This document shows positions 25,430 through 33,753 of a stretch of DNA of 64,000 bases, piece by piece. Within the stretch, counting starts at the first letter, position 1, and every line of letters starts with the position of its first letter. Origin of the DNA: Arthrobacter sp. StoSoilB5 (GTDB taxonomy: Bacteria; Actinomycetota; Actinomycetes; Actinomycetales; Micrococcaceae); NCBI RefSeq assembly GCF_019977235.1, contig NZ_AP024646.1, forward strand, positions 4,774,001 to 4,838,000. Direction: 5' to 3'. The translations under genes were made by a program, and so were the position numbers. The notes beneath the pieces are model-generated. The model was not told the origin of the DNA. It was given only the letters and a program-made list of their open reading frames with translations, and did not search any database.

Positions 25430-26410
25430 ATGGCACGTTTTGCAGGCAAGACCGGCCTCACCGCGGCGCTGGCCGCAACGGCCCTTCTGGGGCTCGCCGC
25501 CTGCTCGGATCCGGGCGCGACGGCGGCGACAGCACCGTCGTCGAACGCTTCTTCCAGCGCTCCCAAGGAGTTCAACCTGTCGCCAGAGCAGGACCGCATC
25601 AAGGTAGCGGTGGACTCCGCGGCCGCCGCGCTGGTGCCCGAAGCCATCAAAGCGGACGGCAAGCTGACCGTGGTCTCTACCGGCGGGACGCCCCCGCTGA
25701 GCCTGTTCGCCACGGACAACAAGACGCTGATCGGCAACGAAGTGGACCTCGCGTATGCAATCGGTGAGAGCCTGGGCCTGAAGGTTGAGGTGCTGCCGGT
25801 GGCCTGGGCCGACTGGCCCCTCGGCGTCGAGTCCGGCAAGTATGAGGCTGTCCTCTCCAACGTCACAGTCACGGAAGCACGCAAGGAAAAATTCGATTTC
25901 GCGACCTACCGCAATGACCTCCTGGGCTTCTATGCCAAGGCCGACTCGGACATTTCAGAGGTCAAGGAGGCCAAGGACGTCGCTGGCAAGCGCGTGATCG
26001 TCGGCTCCGGCACTAACCAGGAAGCCATCTTGGTGCGCTGGGACGAGGACAACAAGAAGAACGGTTTGAAGCCGGTTGAGTTCCAGTATTACGACGACGA
26101 CTCTGCCTCCCAGCTCGCCCTCCAGTCGGGCCGCGCGGACCTGACGTTCGGGCCCAACGCCTCCGCCGCCTACAAGGCCGCCAAGGATGGCAAGACCAAA
26201 GAAGTGGGCACGCTCAACGGCGGTTGGCCGCTGAAGGCCGAGATCGCGTTCACCACCAAGAAGGACAACGGCCTTGCTGCCGCAGCGCAGGCTGCCATCA
26301 ACCACCTCATCAAGGACGGCAGTTACGCCAAGATCCTGGACCGTTGGGGACTCTCGTCCGAGGCCATCCCGGCGTCCGAACTGAACCCGGCAGGCCTGCC
26401 CAAGAAGTAG
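25430..26410 (+). CDS. Amino-acid-type ABC transporter substrate-binding lipoprotein (orphan)
   Basis: The 326-residue product has a lipoprotein signal (MARFAGKTGLTAALAATALL, then lipobox LAAC at about 24-27) and a family 3 extracellular solute-binding domain (PPLSLFATDNKTLIGNEVDL, VLSNVTVTEARKEKFDFATY, VIVGSGTNQEAILVRW, LIKDGSYAKILDRWGL). No permease or ATPase gene is adjacent. It is clearly paralogous to the binding protein at 34651-35646, with the same PIGxEVD-like, VGSGTNQE and KDGSYAKxLxRWGL blocks. It may feed the same permease. The 230 bp upstream contain no regulatory motif I recognise apart from an AAGGGG ribosome binding site. Confidence 0.88.
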   Translation: MARFAGKTGLTAALAATALLGLAACSDPGATAATAPSSNASSSAPKEFNLSPEQDRIKVAVDSAAAALVPEAIKADGKLTVVSTGGTPPLSLFATDNKTLIGNEVDLAYAIGESLGLKVEVLPVAWADWPLGVESGKYEAVLSNVTVTEARKEKFDFATYRNDLLGFYAKADSDISEVKEAKDVAGKRVIVGSGTNQEAILVRWDEDNKKNGLKPVEFQYYDDDSASQLALQSGRADLTFGPNASAAYKAAKDGKTKEVGTLNGGWPLKAEIAFTTKKDNGLAAAAQAAINHLIKDGSYAKILDRWGLSSEAIPASELNPAGLPKK

Positions 26411-26443
26411 GAACCGCTGTGGCAGGGCAGACCTGCCGACGTC

Positions 26444-26476
26444 GAATCCCCGCCGGACACCAACCGGCGGGGATTC
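26444..26476 (+). terminator. Rho-independent-like terminator after the binding protein gene
   Basis: GAATCCCCGCCGG (26444-26456) and CCGGCGGGGATTC (26464-26476) pair perfectly over 13 bp around a 7-nt loop, followed by TTGCGTT. It separates this gene from the convergent dehydratase and may serve both strands. Confidence 0.8.
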
Positions 26477-26500
26477 TTGCGTTGGACGCTCTGGGACGTC

Positions 26501-27430
26501 CTAAAAGTGCGCTGGATCCGTATTCGCGCCGCAAAGAATGACGGCGACAGTCTCACCGTCCTTAGGCACGTACGCTCCTGAGAGCAGCCCCGCGTAAGCT
26601 GCCGCCGCTCCATGCTCCACCACCATGCGGTGCTCCTCCCACAGCTTGCGGCGCGCCTGGACGATGTCCTCGTCACTGACCAGCACGCTCTGCACGCCCG
26701 TGCGGCGGGCAACACCGAATCCGATCTCGCCAACCCGCCTGGCGCCCAGGGAATCCGCGGCAATCCCGGAGACTGCCACATCCACTGGCTCACCCTTGGC
26801 CAAGGCAGTGTGCAGCGTGGGAACAGTCTCAGGCTCAACACCCACCACATGTGCCCGGCCTTCCACCGCAGCGGCAATGCCACCCATCAAACCTCCGCCA
26901 CCCACAGCAACGAGGATGGTATCGACGTCGGGCAGTTCGTCCAGCAGCTCAAGGCCAACGCCGCCCGCGCCAGCCACGATTTCGGGTTGGTCGTAGGCGT
27001 GGCAGTAGATCGCGCCGGTTTCCTCGGCGAACTTGACGGCTGCAGCGTAGGCCTCGGCGTATTCGGTGCCCCCTTGGACTACCCGGGCACCGCTGGCGAA
27101 CAACTTGTGGACCTTGTTGGCCGGCGCAGCCTCGGGGACGAACACGGTCGCAGGAACTCCGAGCTTGGACGCCGCGTAGGCGTTGGCCAGGCCAGCGTTG
27201 CCCCCGGATGCCACCACAATGCCAATCTCCGGATTCAGTTCGCCATTCTCCCGGGCCGTGAGCAGCCGGTTGAAGGCGCCGCGGGCTTTGAACGTTCCGG
27301 TGTGCTGCATGTACTCGCACTTGAACCACAGGTGGTACGGCTCCTGGTTGCCGCTCTCGGCCACTGGTGTGTGGCGTACCCAGCCTGCCGTCCGTGAGTA
27401 CGCTGCTTCTACTTCTTCGCGTGTGACCAT
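26501..27430 (-). CDS. Serine/threonine dehydratase family PLP enzyme
   Basis: The ATG at 27430 lies 11 bases after GAAAGG; a GTG four codons upstream has no room for one. The 309-residue fold type II enzyme shows HTGTFKARGAFNRLL with the PLP Lys near residue 46, ASGGNAGLANAYAASKLG for the substrate loop, and AVGGGGLMGGIAAAVEG for phosphate binding. The C-terminal regulatory ACT domain of biosynthetic IlvA is missing, so this is a catabolic-type threonine or serine ammonia-lyase, or a related 3-hydroxy amino acid dehydratase. It is a single gene. About 90 bp upstream separate it from the next minus-strand gene. Confidence 0.85.
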   Translation of the reverse strand: MVTREEVEAAYSRTAGWVRHTPVAESGNQEPYHLWFKCEYMQHTGTFKARGAFNRLLTARENGELNPEIGIVVASGGNAGLANAYAASKLGVPATVFVPEAAPANKVHKLFASGARVVQGGTEYAEAYAAAVKFAEETGAIYCHAYDQPEIVAGAGGVGLELLDELPDVDTILVAVGGGGLMGGIAAAVEGRAHVVGVEPETVPTLHTALAKGEPVDVAVSGIAADSLGARRVGEIGFGVARRTGVQSVLVSDEDIVQARRKLWEEHRMVVEHGAAAAYAGLLSGAYVPKDGETVAVILCGANTDPAHF

Positions 27431-27519
27431 CGTTTGCTGCACCTTTCGTCCGTTTCATCCTATGGTTCGGACAGTGGTGCTGGGACTGCGGTGGTGCTGG
27501 GGGTTTCGGAGTTCGACGC

Positions 27520-28407
27520 TCAGGCCTCGGGGATCACCATGGCGAAGCGCTCCGGGCGGGCGACGTCTGGATCCGGCCCATTGCGCACGCCGAGGTCCAA
27601 TGCGTCGATGGCCGCGAGCTCTTCTGTGCTGAGCTCGAAGTCAAAGACATCGAAGTTCTCCGCGATGCGTTGTGGGTTGGTCGACTTGGGAATCGCTGAT
27701 CGGCCTTGCTGCAAGTGCCAGCGGATCATCACCTGGGCCGGTGTCTTGGCGTGGGTCCGCGCGATCGCTGCAATGGCGGGATCTTCCATCACGTTCCGTC
27801 GTTCCCCGCCCCAGCCCGGGTAGAAAGTGATTCCGCCAATCGGTGACCAGGCCTGGGTGAGGATACCGTTTGCTGCATCCGCGTTCTGGACATCGGGCTG
27901 CGTGAAGTAAGGGTGGAGCTCGATCTGGTTTACCGCAGGAACGATGTCGGTTGAGGCGAGCAATTCCTTGAGGTGGTGCGGCATGAAGTTGCTGACACCA
28001 ATTGAGCGGACGCGCCCGTCCTCGAGTAGTCGCTCAAGCGCCTTGTATGCCTCGATGGTCTTCTCGAACCGGTCCGGGGCGGGTTGGTGCAGGATGAACA
28101 GGTCAAGGTAATCGACACCGAGCTTGCCGGCTGCCTTGTCCCACGCATGCAGCGTCTGCTCGTAGCCGTAGTCACTGACCCAGACCTTGCTCTCGATGAA
28201 AACTTCCTCCCGCTGCAAGCCTGATTCACGGATGCCCTGGCCTACCTCCCGCTCGTTGCCGTACGCAGCGGCGGTGTCGATGTGCCGGTAGCCCGTGGCA
28301 AGGGCTGTCTCGACGGCGGCCGTCGTTTCCTCGGGTGCGCTCTGGAAGACGCCCAAGCCGAGTGCCGGCATCGTGACGCCATTGTTGAGGATTAGTTCAA
28401 TAGTCAT
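27520..28407 (-). CDS. Aldo/keto reductase
   Basis: The ATG at 28407 gives 294 residues. The catalytic tetrad is visible: Asp and Tyr in GYRHIDTAAAYGNEREVG, Lys in VFIESKVWVSD and His in DLFILHQPAPDRF. NADPH-binding residues lie in HLQQGRSAIPKSTNPQRIAE near the C-terminus. GVSNFMPHHLKELL and NQIELHPYF are the family signatures of 2,5-diketo-gluconate reductase-type enzymes. The physiological substrate is unknown. It is divergent from an XRE-type regulator, which probably controls it. Confidence 0.93.
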   Translation of the reverse strand: MTIELILNNGVTMPALGLGVFQSAPEETTAAVETALATGYRHIDTAAAYGNEREVGQGIRESGLQREEVFIESKVWVSDYGYEQTLHAWDKAAGKLGVDYLDLFILHQPAPDRFEKTIEAYKALERLLEDGRVRSIGVSNFMPHHLKELLASTDIVPAVNQIELHPYFTQPDVQNADAANGILTQAWSPIGGITFYPGWGGERRNVMEDPAIAAIARTHAKTPAQVMIRWHLQQGRSAIPKSTNPQRIAENFDVFDFELSTEELAAIDALDLGVRNGPDPDVARPERFAMVIPEA

Positions 28408-28451
28408 GATGTTCACGCTATTCAGGCTTGCCGAGCTGTGGGAGTGCCCGT

Positions 28452-28480
28452 CATTACCCCCTTGGGCGTGCCAAGTAATG
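28452..28480. promoter_or_regulatory. Palindromic candidate operator between aldo/keto reductase and XRE regulator
   Basis: CATTAC at 28452-28457 matches GTAATG at 28475-28480, and inside it CTTGG (28461-28465) matches CCAAG (28471-28475). The nested symmetry in the 118-bp divergent spacer is a good candidate for binding by the adjacent regulator. Confidence 0.5.
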
Positions 28481-28525
28481 TCAGACCCTCCCTCGCTCCA
28501 TTGCCGACGGCGTAGCGTTGCTCTC

Positions 28526-29413
28526 ATGAGCCATAGCGAGGACGTACGGAAGTTCCTGACCTCCCGGCGGGCAAGGATCAAGCCCGACGCCGCGGGGTTG
28601 CCGGCCTATGGCGGCAACCGCCGCGTTGCAGGACTGCGTCGCGAGGAAGTAGCGATGCTGGCCGGCATGAGCATCGACTACTACATACGGCTTGAGCGCG
28701 GAAACCTTTCCGGCGCCTCGGACAGTGTCCTTGAGGCGCTCGCCCGCGCCCTGCAGCTCGACGACGCCGAGACAGCCCACCTCTTCGACCTGGCACGCGC
28801 AGCCGCCGTCGCGCCACGGGTGAGGCGGAAGCACAGCCCAAGGACGGTCCGGCCAAGCGTGCAGCGGGTCATTGATGCCATCACGACGGCGCCGGCCTGG
28901 GTCCGGAACGACCGCGGCGATGTCCTCGCTGCCAACGAACTTGGCGCAGCCCTTTACATGGACCTGATGGCCGAAGAAACAACCCCTCCCAACAGTGCAC
29001 GATTCACCTTCCTCAATCCCAAGGCACGCCAATTCTTCGCAGACTGGGAGCGCAGCGCGGACGATATTGTTGCTGTGCTGAGGTCTACCGCAGGGAAGAA
29101 TCCTTACGACAAGGACCTCACTGATCTGATTGGGGAGCTCTCCACACGTAGTGAGGAATTCCGGATCAGGTGGGCCCGGCACGATGTGAAGTACCACCGC
29201 ACGGGCCGTAAACGGCTCCACCACCCGATCGTCGGCGACCTCGACCTGAGCTTCGAATCCCTCGAGCTGTCCGCGGACCCCGGGCTGCGGATCAACGTGT
29301 ACACCGCAGACCCCGGCACACCTTCGGAAGACGCATTGAAGGTGCTCGCCAGTTGGGTGGTCACCCAGCGGATTAGCGAAGAGGCCAGCGAAGACGCCAC
29401 TGTGCAGGAGTAG
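28526..29413 (+). CDS. XRE family transcriptional regulator with MmyB-like ligand domain
   Basis: The ATG at 28526 gives 295 residues. The helix-turn-helix is GLRREEVAMLAGMSIDYYIR followed by LERGNLSGASDSVLEALARAL, and the C-terminal two thirds (from APAWVRNDRGDVLAANELGA to about residue 270) match the PAS-like MmyB ligand-binding domain. Such proteins often regulate a divergent oxidoreductase gene. Here that is the aldo/keto reductase. The inducer may be a fatty acid or other hydrophobic molecule, as proposed for the domain. The long in-frame extension upstream overlaps the reductase gene and is rejected. Confidence 0.9.
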   Translation: MSHSEDVRKFLTSRRARIKPDAAGLPAYGGNRRVAGLRREEVAMLAGMSIDYYIRLERGNLSGASDSVLEALARALQLDDAETAHLFDLARAAAVAPRVRRKHSPRTVRPSVQRVIDAITTAPAWVRNDRGDVLAANELGAALYMDLMAEETTPPNSARFTFLNPKARQFFADWERSADDIVAVLRSTAGKNPYDKDLTDLIGELSTRSEEFRIRWARHDVKYHRTGRKRLHHPIVGDLDLSFESLELSADPGLRINVYTADPGTPSEDALKVLASWVVTQRISEEASEDATVQE

Positions 29414-29444
29414 GGCCTACGCAGGACCATCTAGGCTGGGAGAC

Positions 29445-29888
29445 GTGCCTCCCGAGTTCACCTTGCGCCCCTCTTACAGTTCCGATGCCATCTTTATCGC
29501 CGAGCTTCGTGCCGTGGTGATGCGTCCGGACCTCGAACGTCTGGGTCGCTGGGATCCAGTGCGTGTCCGGGAGCGCTTCCTGAAAGCCTTCCAGCCGGAA
29601 CACACGTACGTGATCCACACTGCGGGCGTGGATGCCGGGGTAATCGCAGTCCGCCAGGAGCCAGAGGCCCGGTGGATTGAGCACTTCTATGTGGCTCCGG
29701 CCCATCAGGGCAAAGGGCTGGGCAGTGCAGTACTCCGGCACGTCATGGCGGCCTCCGTGGATGAGAGGCCCTTCCGTTTGAACGTGCTGCAGGGAAGTCC
29801 GGCACGGCACTTGTATGAGCGGCATGGTTTCGTACTGGAATCCGAGGACCCGATCGACGTCTTCATGCTGGCGGCCGGCAACCCCTGA
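29445..29888 (+). CDS. GNAT family N-acetyltransferase
   Basis: A GTG at 29445 behind GGGAG gives 147 residues. The acetyl-CoA loop is FYVAPAHQGKGLGSAVLRHV and the last strand is SPARHLYERHGFVLESEDPI, which together define the GNAT fold. The substrate is not predictable. It lies 31 bp after the XRE-type regulator gene and may be cotranscribed with it. Confidence 0.85.
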   Translation: MPPEFTLRPSYSSDAIFIAELRAVVMRPDLERLGRWDPVRVRERFLKAFQPEHTYVIHTAGVDAGVIAVRQEPEARWIEHFYVAPAHQGKGLGSAVLRHVMAASVDERPFRLNVLQGSPARHLYERHGFVLESEDPIDVFMLAAGNP

Positions 29889-29948
29889 CCAGCTCACCCC
29901 AATTACGGTAACGTCATCACATCGACGCCAGCTTCCGGGGGGAACACA

Positions 29949-31148
29949 GTGAGGATCATCACTCGCACGCGCAAGGCAATCTACGCAGCAGCAACAATCG
30001 TCATCGGAGCGGGCCTGCTGGGAGCGGCCCCAGTCAGTCCATCGGTGGGGCCAACGGCGATTATCGATGGAGTTCCCTACGTCGGGGCGGAACTCCGCAA
30101 GCAGTTCGATTACGACTATTCCGGTTGCAAGAACCCTGATGGCACCACGCCGAACGGCTACACCGTGGAGTGGCTCCGGGACGGGGTGTCGCTACCGCCG
30201 GAACGCCAGGGCGAAACGCTAAGGGTCCTGCCAGTGGACGTGAACCACCGGATTTCCCTGAGGGTCCACCCTTCCACACCGGAAGAGGCCAACTGCCCGG
30301 ACGAAACCCGGGTCAGCGCGGACATGGCACCCGTCAAGGCATCCTCAAGGGCAATGGGCTGGACGGGACGCGGCAATTTCGAGCCCCTTGCACGCACCCA
30401 GGACGGCAAGCTCCTCCTGTATCCGCGTACCTACACCTACGTCCCGGGCAGTTGCGAGGGCGCGTGCCCCCGATACTTTGGGGAATGGGACGAACCGAGG
30501 CAGGTCGGCCAGGGATGGGATGCCATGGGCGAGGTTTTCTCGCCGGGTGATTTTGATGGCGACGGGTTCAATGATCTTCTTGCCACGGACGCTGCCGGCC
30601 GCCTCTTCCTTTACCCGGGCGACGGCGAGGGTGGTTGGCTTGAACGCCTCCAAGTAGGTCAGGGGTGGGAAATTTTCGACGCACTTGCCGGCCCCGGCGA
30701 CTTCAATGGCGACGGCACCAACGATGTCCTGGCCCGGGACACTGCCGGCAACCTCTACCTATACCCAGGCGACGGAGAAGGCGGTTGGCTCGCCCGGTCC
30801 AAGGTTGGACAAGGCTGGCAAGTCATGGACAAGATCATCACGGCCGGGGACATGAACGGCGACGGCCCCGTAGAGGTTTACGCCCGGGACAGAAGCGGCT
30901 ACCTCTACATCTACAGGACTGATGGCGAAGGAGGCTGGGAATCCTCCGGCATGATCAGTGGGGGCTGGAACACGTTCACTGAGATCGCAGGCCTGGGCAG
31001 CTTCAGCCATTCACGGTACAACGATCTTGCGGCCATCAACGCGAACGGCGACTTGGTCACATATTCCGCAGGGGCATCCACCGGAGTCCTCTGGGGCCCG
31101 TATGGACCCATCGGCAACGGCTGGAATGTGTTCAGGGAACTCCTCTAG
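29949..31148 (+). CDS. Secreted FG-GAP/VCBS repeat protein
   Basis: A GTG start behind a G-rich Shine-Dalgarno gives 399 residues. The N-terminus is a signal peptide (MRIITRTRKAIYAAATIVIG and more, cut probably near APVS). A domain of about 90 residues with Cys at CKNPDG and CPDET follows. Then come repeats of about 45 residues: GDFDGDGFNDLLATDAAG, GDFNGDGTNDVLARDTAG and GDMNGDGPVEVYARDRSG, each followed by LYPGDGEGGW or a variant. The DxDxDG loops are calcium-binding motifs of beta-propeller blades. The function is unknown; proteins of this kind act at the cell surface, and some accompany hydrolase domains, which I do not see here. Confidence 0.85.
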   Translation: MRIITRTRKAIYAAATIVIGAGLLGAAPVSPSVGPTAIIDGVPYVGAELRKQFDYDYSGCKNPDGTTPNGYTVEWLRDGVSLPPERQGETLRVLPVDVNHRISLRVHPSTPEEANCPDETRVSADMAPVKASSRAMGWTGRGNFEPLARTQDGKLLLYPRTYTYVPGSCEGACPRYFGEWDEPRQVGQGWDAMGEVFSPGDFDGDGFNDLLATDAAGRLFLYPGDGEGGWLERLQVGQGWEIFDALAGPGDFNGDGTNDVLARDTAGNLYLYPGDGEGGWLARSKVGQGWQVMDKIITAGDMNGDGPVEVYARDRSGYLYIYRTDGEGGWESSGMISGGWNTFTEIAGLGSFSHSRYNDLAAINANGDLVTYSAGASTGVLWGPYGPIGNGWNVFRELL

Positions 31149-31226
31149 CCTGGCTAGAGTGCCTGTCCCCACACCGCCAGTTGGAGGCTGATGGTTGCAC
31201 GCCACCCCTCAACTTCTGCGGCAGGA

Positions 31227-31315
31227 TTTTGCTGGATCATTCCACGATCCACACGGTGGGATCCGCTTAGAACCGCGAGTTTTCGAGCCCGCCGAAGGAA
31301 TGATCCAGCAGAAAA
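31227..31315. repeat. Long-loop inverted repeat between convergent genes
   Basis: TGCTGGATCATTCC at 31230-31243 is repeated inverted without mismatch at 31297-31310, and the similarity extends outward through A/T-rich bases (ATTTT and AAAAT). The 53-bp loop contains further GGATCC-like symmetry. It fills the gap between the FG-GAP gene and the convergent monooxygenase gene and may end transcripts from both sides. Confidence 0.75.
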
Positions 31316-31326
31316 TGCAGCCCCCA

Positions 31327-32679
31327 TCAGGCCCCCACCCGCTCAGGAGAACGCACCGGGGTCTCAAGCCCCAGGTTTTCGCGAAGCGTGGTACCGCGGT
31401 ATTCCGTGGGGTAGACGCCGCGTTCCTGAAGTTCGGGCACCAGGTGGTTCACGATGTCGTCCAAGCCTGTGGGGATGAGCCACGGCGAGATGTTGAACCC
31501 GTCCACGGCGCCAACGCGGGCGAACTCGGCGAGGTGATCGGCCACGGCGGTGTAGGAACCGGTAAACGTGGCATCTACCCGCGCGGTGCGGGAGGTGACG
31601 AACTGGCGGATTGAGAAGCCCTTGTCCTTGGCCTCGGCCCGCCACTGGTCTGCAAGCTGGCGTGCCTTCGCGCCATGGAAGCCGCTGCCGCGCGTCTCCG
31701 AGGTCTCCTCGACCACCGGGTCAATCTCCGGGAGCGGACCATCGGGATCGTACTCAGTGAGTTCGCGGCCCCAGAACTGCTCCAGGTATGCGATCGCTTG
31801 CTGCGGACCAATCTGGAGGCTGCGAACCCAGGCCTTTTTCTCCTGCGCTTCCTGATCGGTGGCCGCAAGGATGAACTCGCTCGCTGGCATGATCTGCACG
31901 GCATTGGCCCCACGGCCCGCAGCGACCGAGCGCGCCACGATGTCGCGTCGGAATTCCACGGCGTCGTCGAACTTGGGGTGGGCCGAGAAAATCACATCTG
32001 CCTGGCGGGCTGCAAAGTCGCGGCCTTCCGGGGAGTCGCCGGCTTGGAACAGCACGGGCCGGTACTGGGCGCTTCGCGGCAGGCGCGGGCTGACGTCCAC
32101 GGTGTAGTGCTGGCCTTCGTGAAGCACCCGGCGAGCCGGTCCGGATGATGTCTCCCACGAGTCCCAAATCCGCTTGGCCGTTTCGACGAACGCTTCGGCA
32201 TGCTTGTAGCGGTCGGCGTGGTCGAGGTATCCCCCACGACGGAAATTGGCTCCGGTCCACGCGTTGTCTGTTGTGACCACGTTCCACGCTGCGCGGCCAC
32301 CGGAAATCAGGTCCAGCGACGACAAGCGATGCGCGAGGTCCGCGGGATCGTTGTACGTGGTGTTTTGGGTGGCAACCAGCCCGATGTTCGTGGTCACCGC
32401 GGCAAGGGCGGCGAGCATGGTCTGAGCGTCAGGGCGGCCCACCACGTCCAGAGCGTGTGGGCGTCCGAGGTGTTCACGGAGGCGCAGGCCTTCGCCGAGG
32501 AAGAAAGCGGCGAACTTTCCGCGCTCGGCAGTCTGGACGATGTGGCGGAAGGATTCGAAGTCGGTTTGCGAACCCGATTCCGAGGCCTTCCAGATGGTGC
32601 CGGAGTTGACGCCTTGGAAGAAGATCCCGAACTGGATCTGCCCACTCGGCTGGAAAATAGCACGGTTGTGCTGTGTCAT
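31327..32679 (-). CDS. NtaA/SnaA/DszA family FMN-dependent monooxygenase
   Basis: The 450-residue length and motifs place it in the NtaA/DszA/YtnJ branch of luciferase-like monooxygenases. Examples are GIFFQGVNSGTIWKASESGS, AAFFLGEGLRLREHLGR, NIGLVATQNTTYNDPADLAH, SSLDLISGGRAAWNVVTTDN, NFRRGGYLDHADRYKHAEAF and PVLFQAGDSPEGRDFAARQA. These enzymes use FMNH2 from a separate reductase to oxidise S-, N- or C-containing compounds. It follows a second LLM gene by nine bases in an operon that includes an amino-acid-type ABC importer, suggesting that an imported sulfur compound is the substrate. Confidence 0.9.
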   Translation of the reverse strand: MTQHNRAIFQPSGQIQFGIFFQGVNSGTIWKASESGSQTDFESFRHIVQTAERGKFAAFFLGEGLRLREHLGRPHALDVVGRPDAQTMLAALAAVTTNIGLVATQNTTYNDPADLAHRLSSLDLISGGRAAWNVVTTDNAWTGANFRRGGYLDHADRYKHAEAFVETAKRIWDSWETSSGPARRVLHEGQHYTVDVSPRLPRSAQYRPVLFQAGDSPEGRDFAARQADVIFSAHPKFDDAVEFRRDIVARSVAAGRGANAVQIMPASEFILAATDQEAQEKKAWVRSLQIGPQQAIAYLEQFWGRELTEYDPDGPLPEIDPVVEETSETRGSGFHGAKARQLADQWRAEAKDKGFSIRQFVTSRTARVDATFTGSYTAVADHLAEFARVGAVDGFNISPWLIPTGLDDIVNHLVPELQERGVYPTEYRGTTLRENLGLETPVRSPERVGA

Positions 32680-32688
32680 GGTGATCCC

Positions 32689-33753
32689 TTACTTTCCGGC
32701 GGCAGCAGTGGCCGCGGCAGACGTCGAATAGCGGTTCTCCGCTGGCCCCACGCCCAGCAGCTCACGGAACGTTCCATCCTGCATCGGTGCACGCAAAGAC
32801 CCGCGCCGGCGGAGTTCGGGCAACACCAGCCGGGACAGTTCTTCCAGTTCCACGTCCAGGACAGCCGGGTGGAGACGGACGCCGTCGGCCTCCTTGAGCA
32901 GCGAGTCGAGCAGCCCAATCAGACCGGCCGCCGAGCCGACAAACCGCGCCCGGCCGTCGTCCTGCGAGGTGTCCAAGCGCGAAGCCGCAGCCTGCCCCCG
33001 CGAGTCGAGGACGACGTCGAGCTCTGCAACAATCGCAACGGCCCCGAGGCGGGCCCGCACGTCGCGGACCTCGGCTGCCAGCAGTTCGGGCGTCGGAGCA
33101 GACACCAGCACAGCGTCCACGGCATCCACCGAAACCAGACCGTCGCCCACCAGGGAGGCAGCGGCGAGCACCGGCAACTGACCCTGCAGCGGCCTGGGGA
33201 TGATGGACGGCCCCTTCACAGAATATGCAGGGCCGGCGAAATCGGCGGGGGTTTCGAAGTCCACGTAGTGAAGCTTGTCGACGTCGATGTAGCGGCCAGT
33301 GGCGACGTCGCGGATGACGGCGTCGTCCTCCCAGGAATCCCACAAACGGCGGCCAACCTCGATGGACGCAGCAGCTTCCTGAGCCAGCGCGTCACCTTCG
33401 ACGATGGAACGCCCGACGGCGGCAGCGGCCTCGGGCGAGTTCGCTGCGGTGGCGATCCAGCCGGCACGGCCGCCGGACACGTAATCCAGGCTCGCGAGCT
33501 GCGTGGAAATGTGGAAGGGCTCCGTGTAGACGGTGTCCACTTCCGGAACCAGGGCGATGTTCCTGGTGAGGGGACCGGCGTAGGCTGCACGCTGGAGAGC
33601 ATTGACCCTCCCTGGGGCCGGTGCATCCGCGAAGGTGGCCACGTGGAAGCCAGCTGACTCGGCGGCGAGGACAGCGCGGGCGAGGCTCTCATAACCGGCG
33701 CCATCGAGTTCGATAGCCAGAAACCCGCCTGCTTTTTCTTCAGTAGAGCTCAT
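32689..33753 (-). CDS. Second LLM class flavin-dependent oxidoreductase
   Basis: The ATG at 33753 overlaps the DUF1684 stop (ATGA) and gives 354 residues. The beginning GGFLAIELDGAGYESLARAV and the blocks NIALVPEVDTVYTEPFHIST, QLASLDYVSGGRAGWIATAA and LWDSWEDDAVIRDVATGRYI mirror the larger monooxygenase next door, but the middle and C-terminal parts are shorter and diverged. It therefore resembles the small partner (YtmO-like) of the pair found in Bacillus ytm-type operons. A separate substrate or a heteromeric role is possible. Confidence 0.83.
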   Translation of the reverse strand: MSSTEEKAGGFLAIELDGAGYESLARAVLAAESAGFHVATFADAPAPGRVNALQRAAYAGPLTRNIALVPEVDTVYTEPFHISTQLASLDYVSGGRAGWIATAANSPEAAAAVGRSIVEGDALAQEAAASIEVGRRLWDSWEDDAVIRDVATGRYIDVDKLHYVDFETPADFAGPAYSVKGPSIIPRPLQGQLPVLAAASLVGDGLVSVDAVDAVLVSAPTPELLAAEVRDVRARLGAVAIVAELDVVLDSRGQAAASRLDTSQDDGRARFVGSAAGLIGLLDSLLKEADGVRLHPAVLDVELEELSRLVLPELRRRGSLRAPMQDGTFRELLGVGPAENRYSTSAAATAAAGK

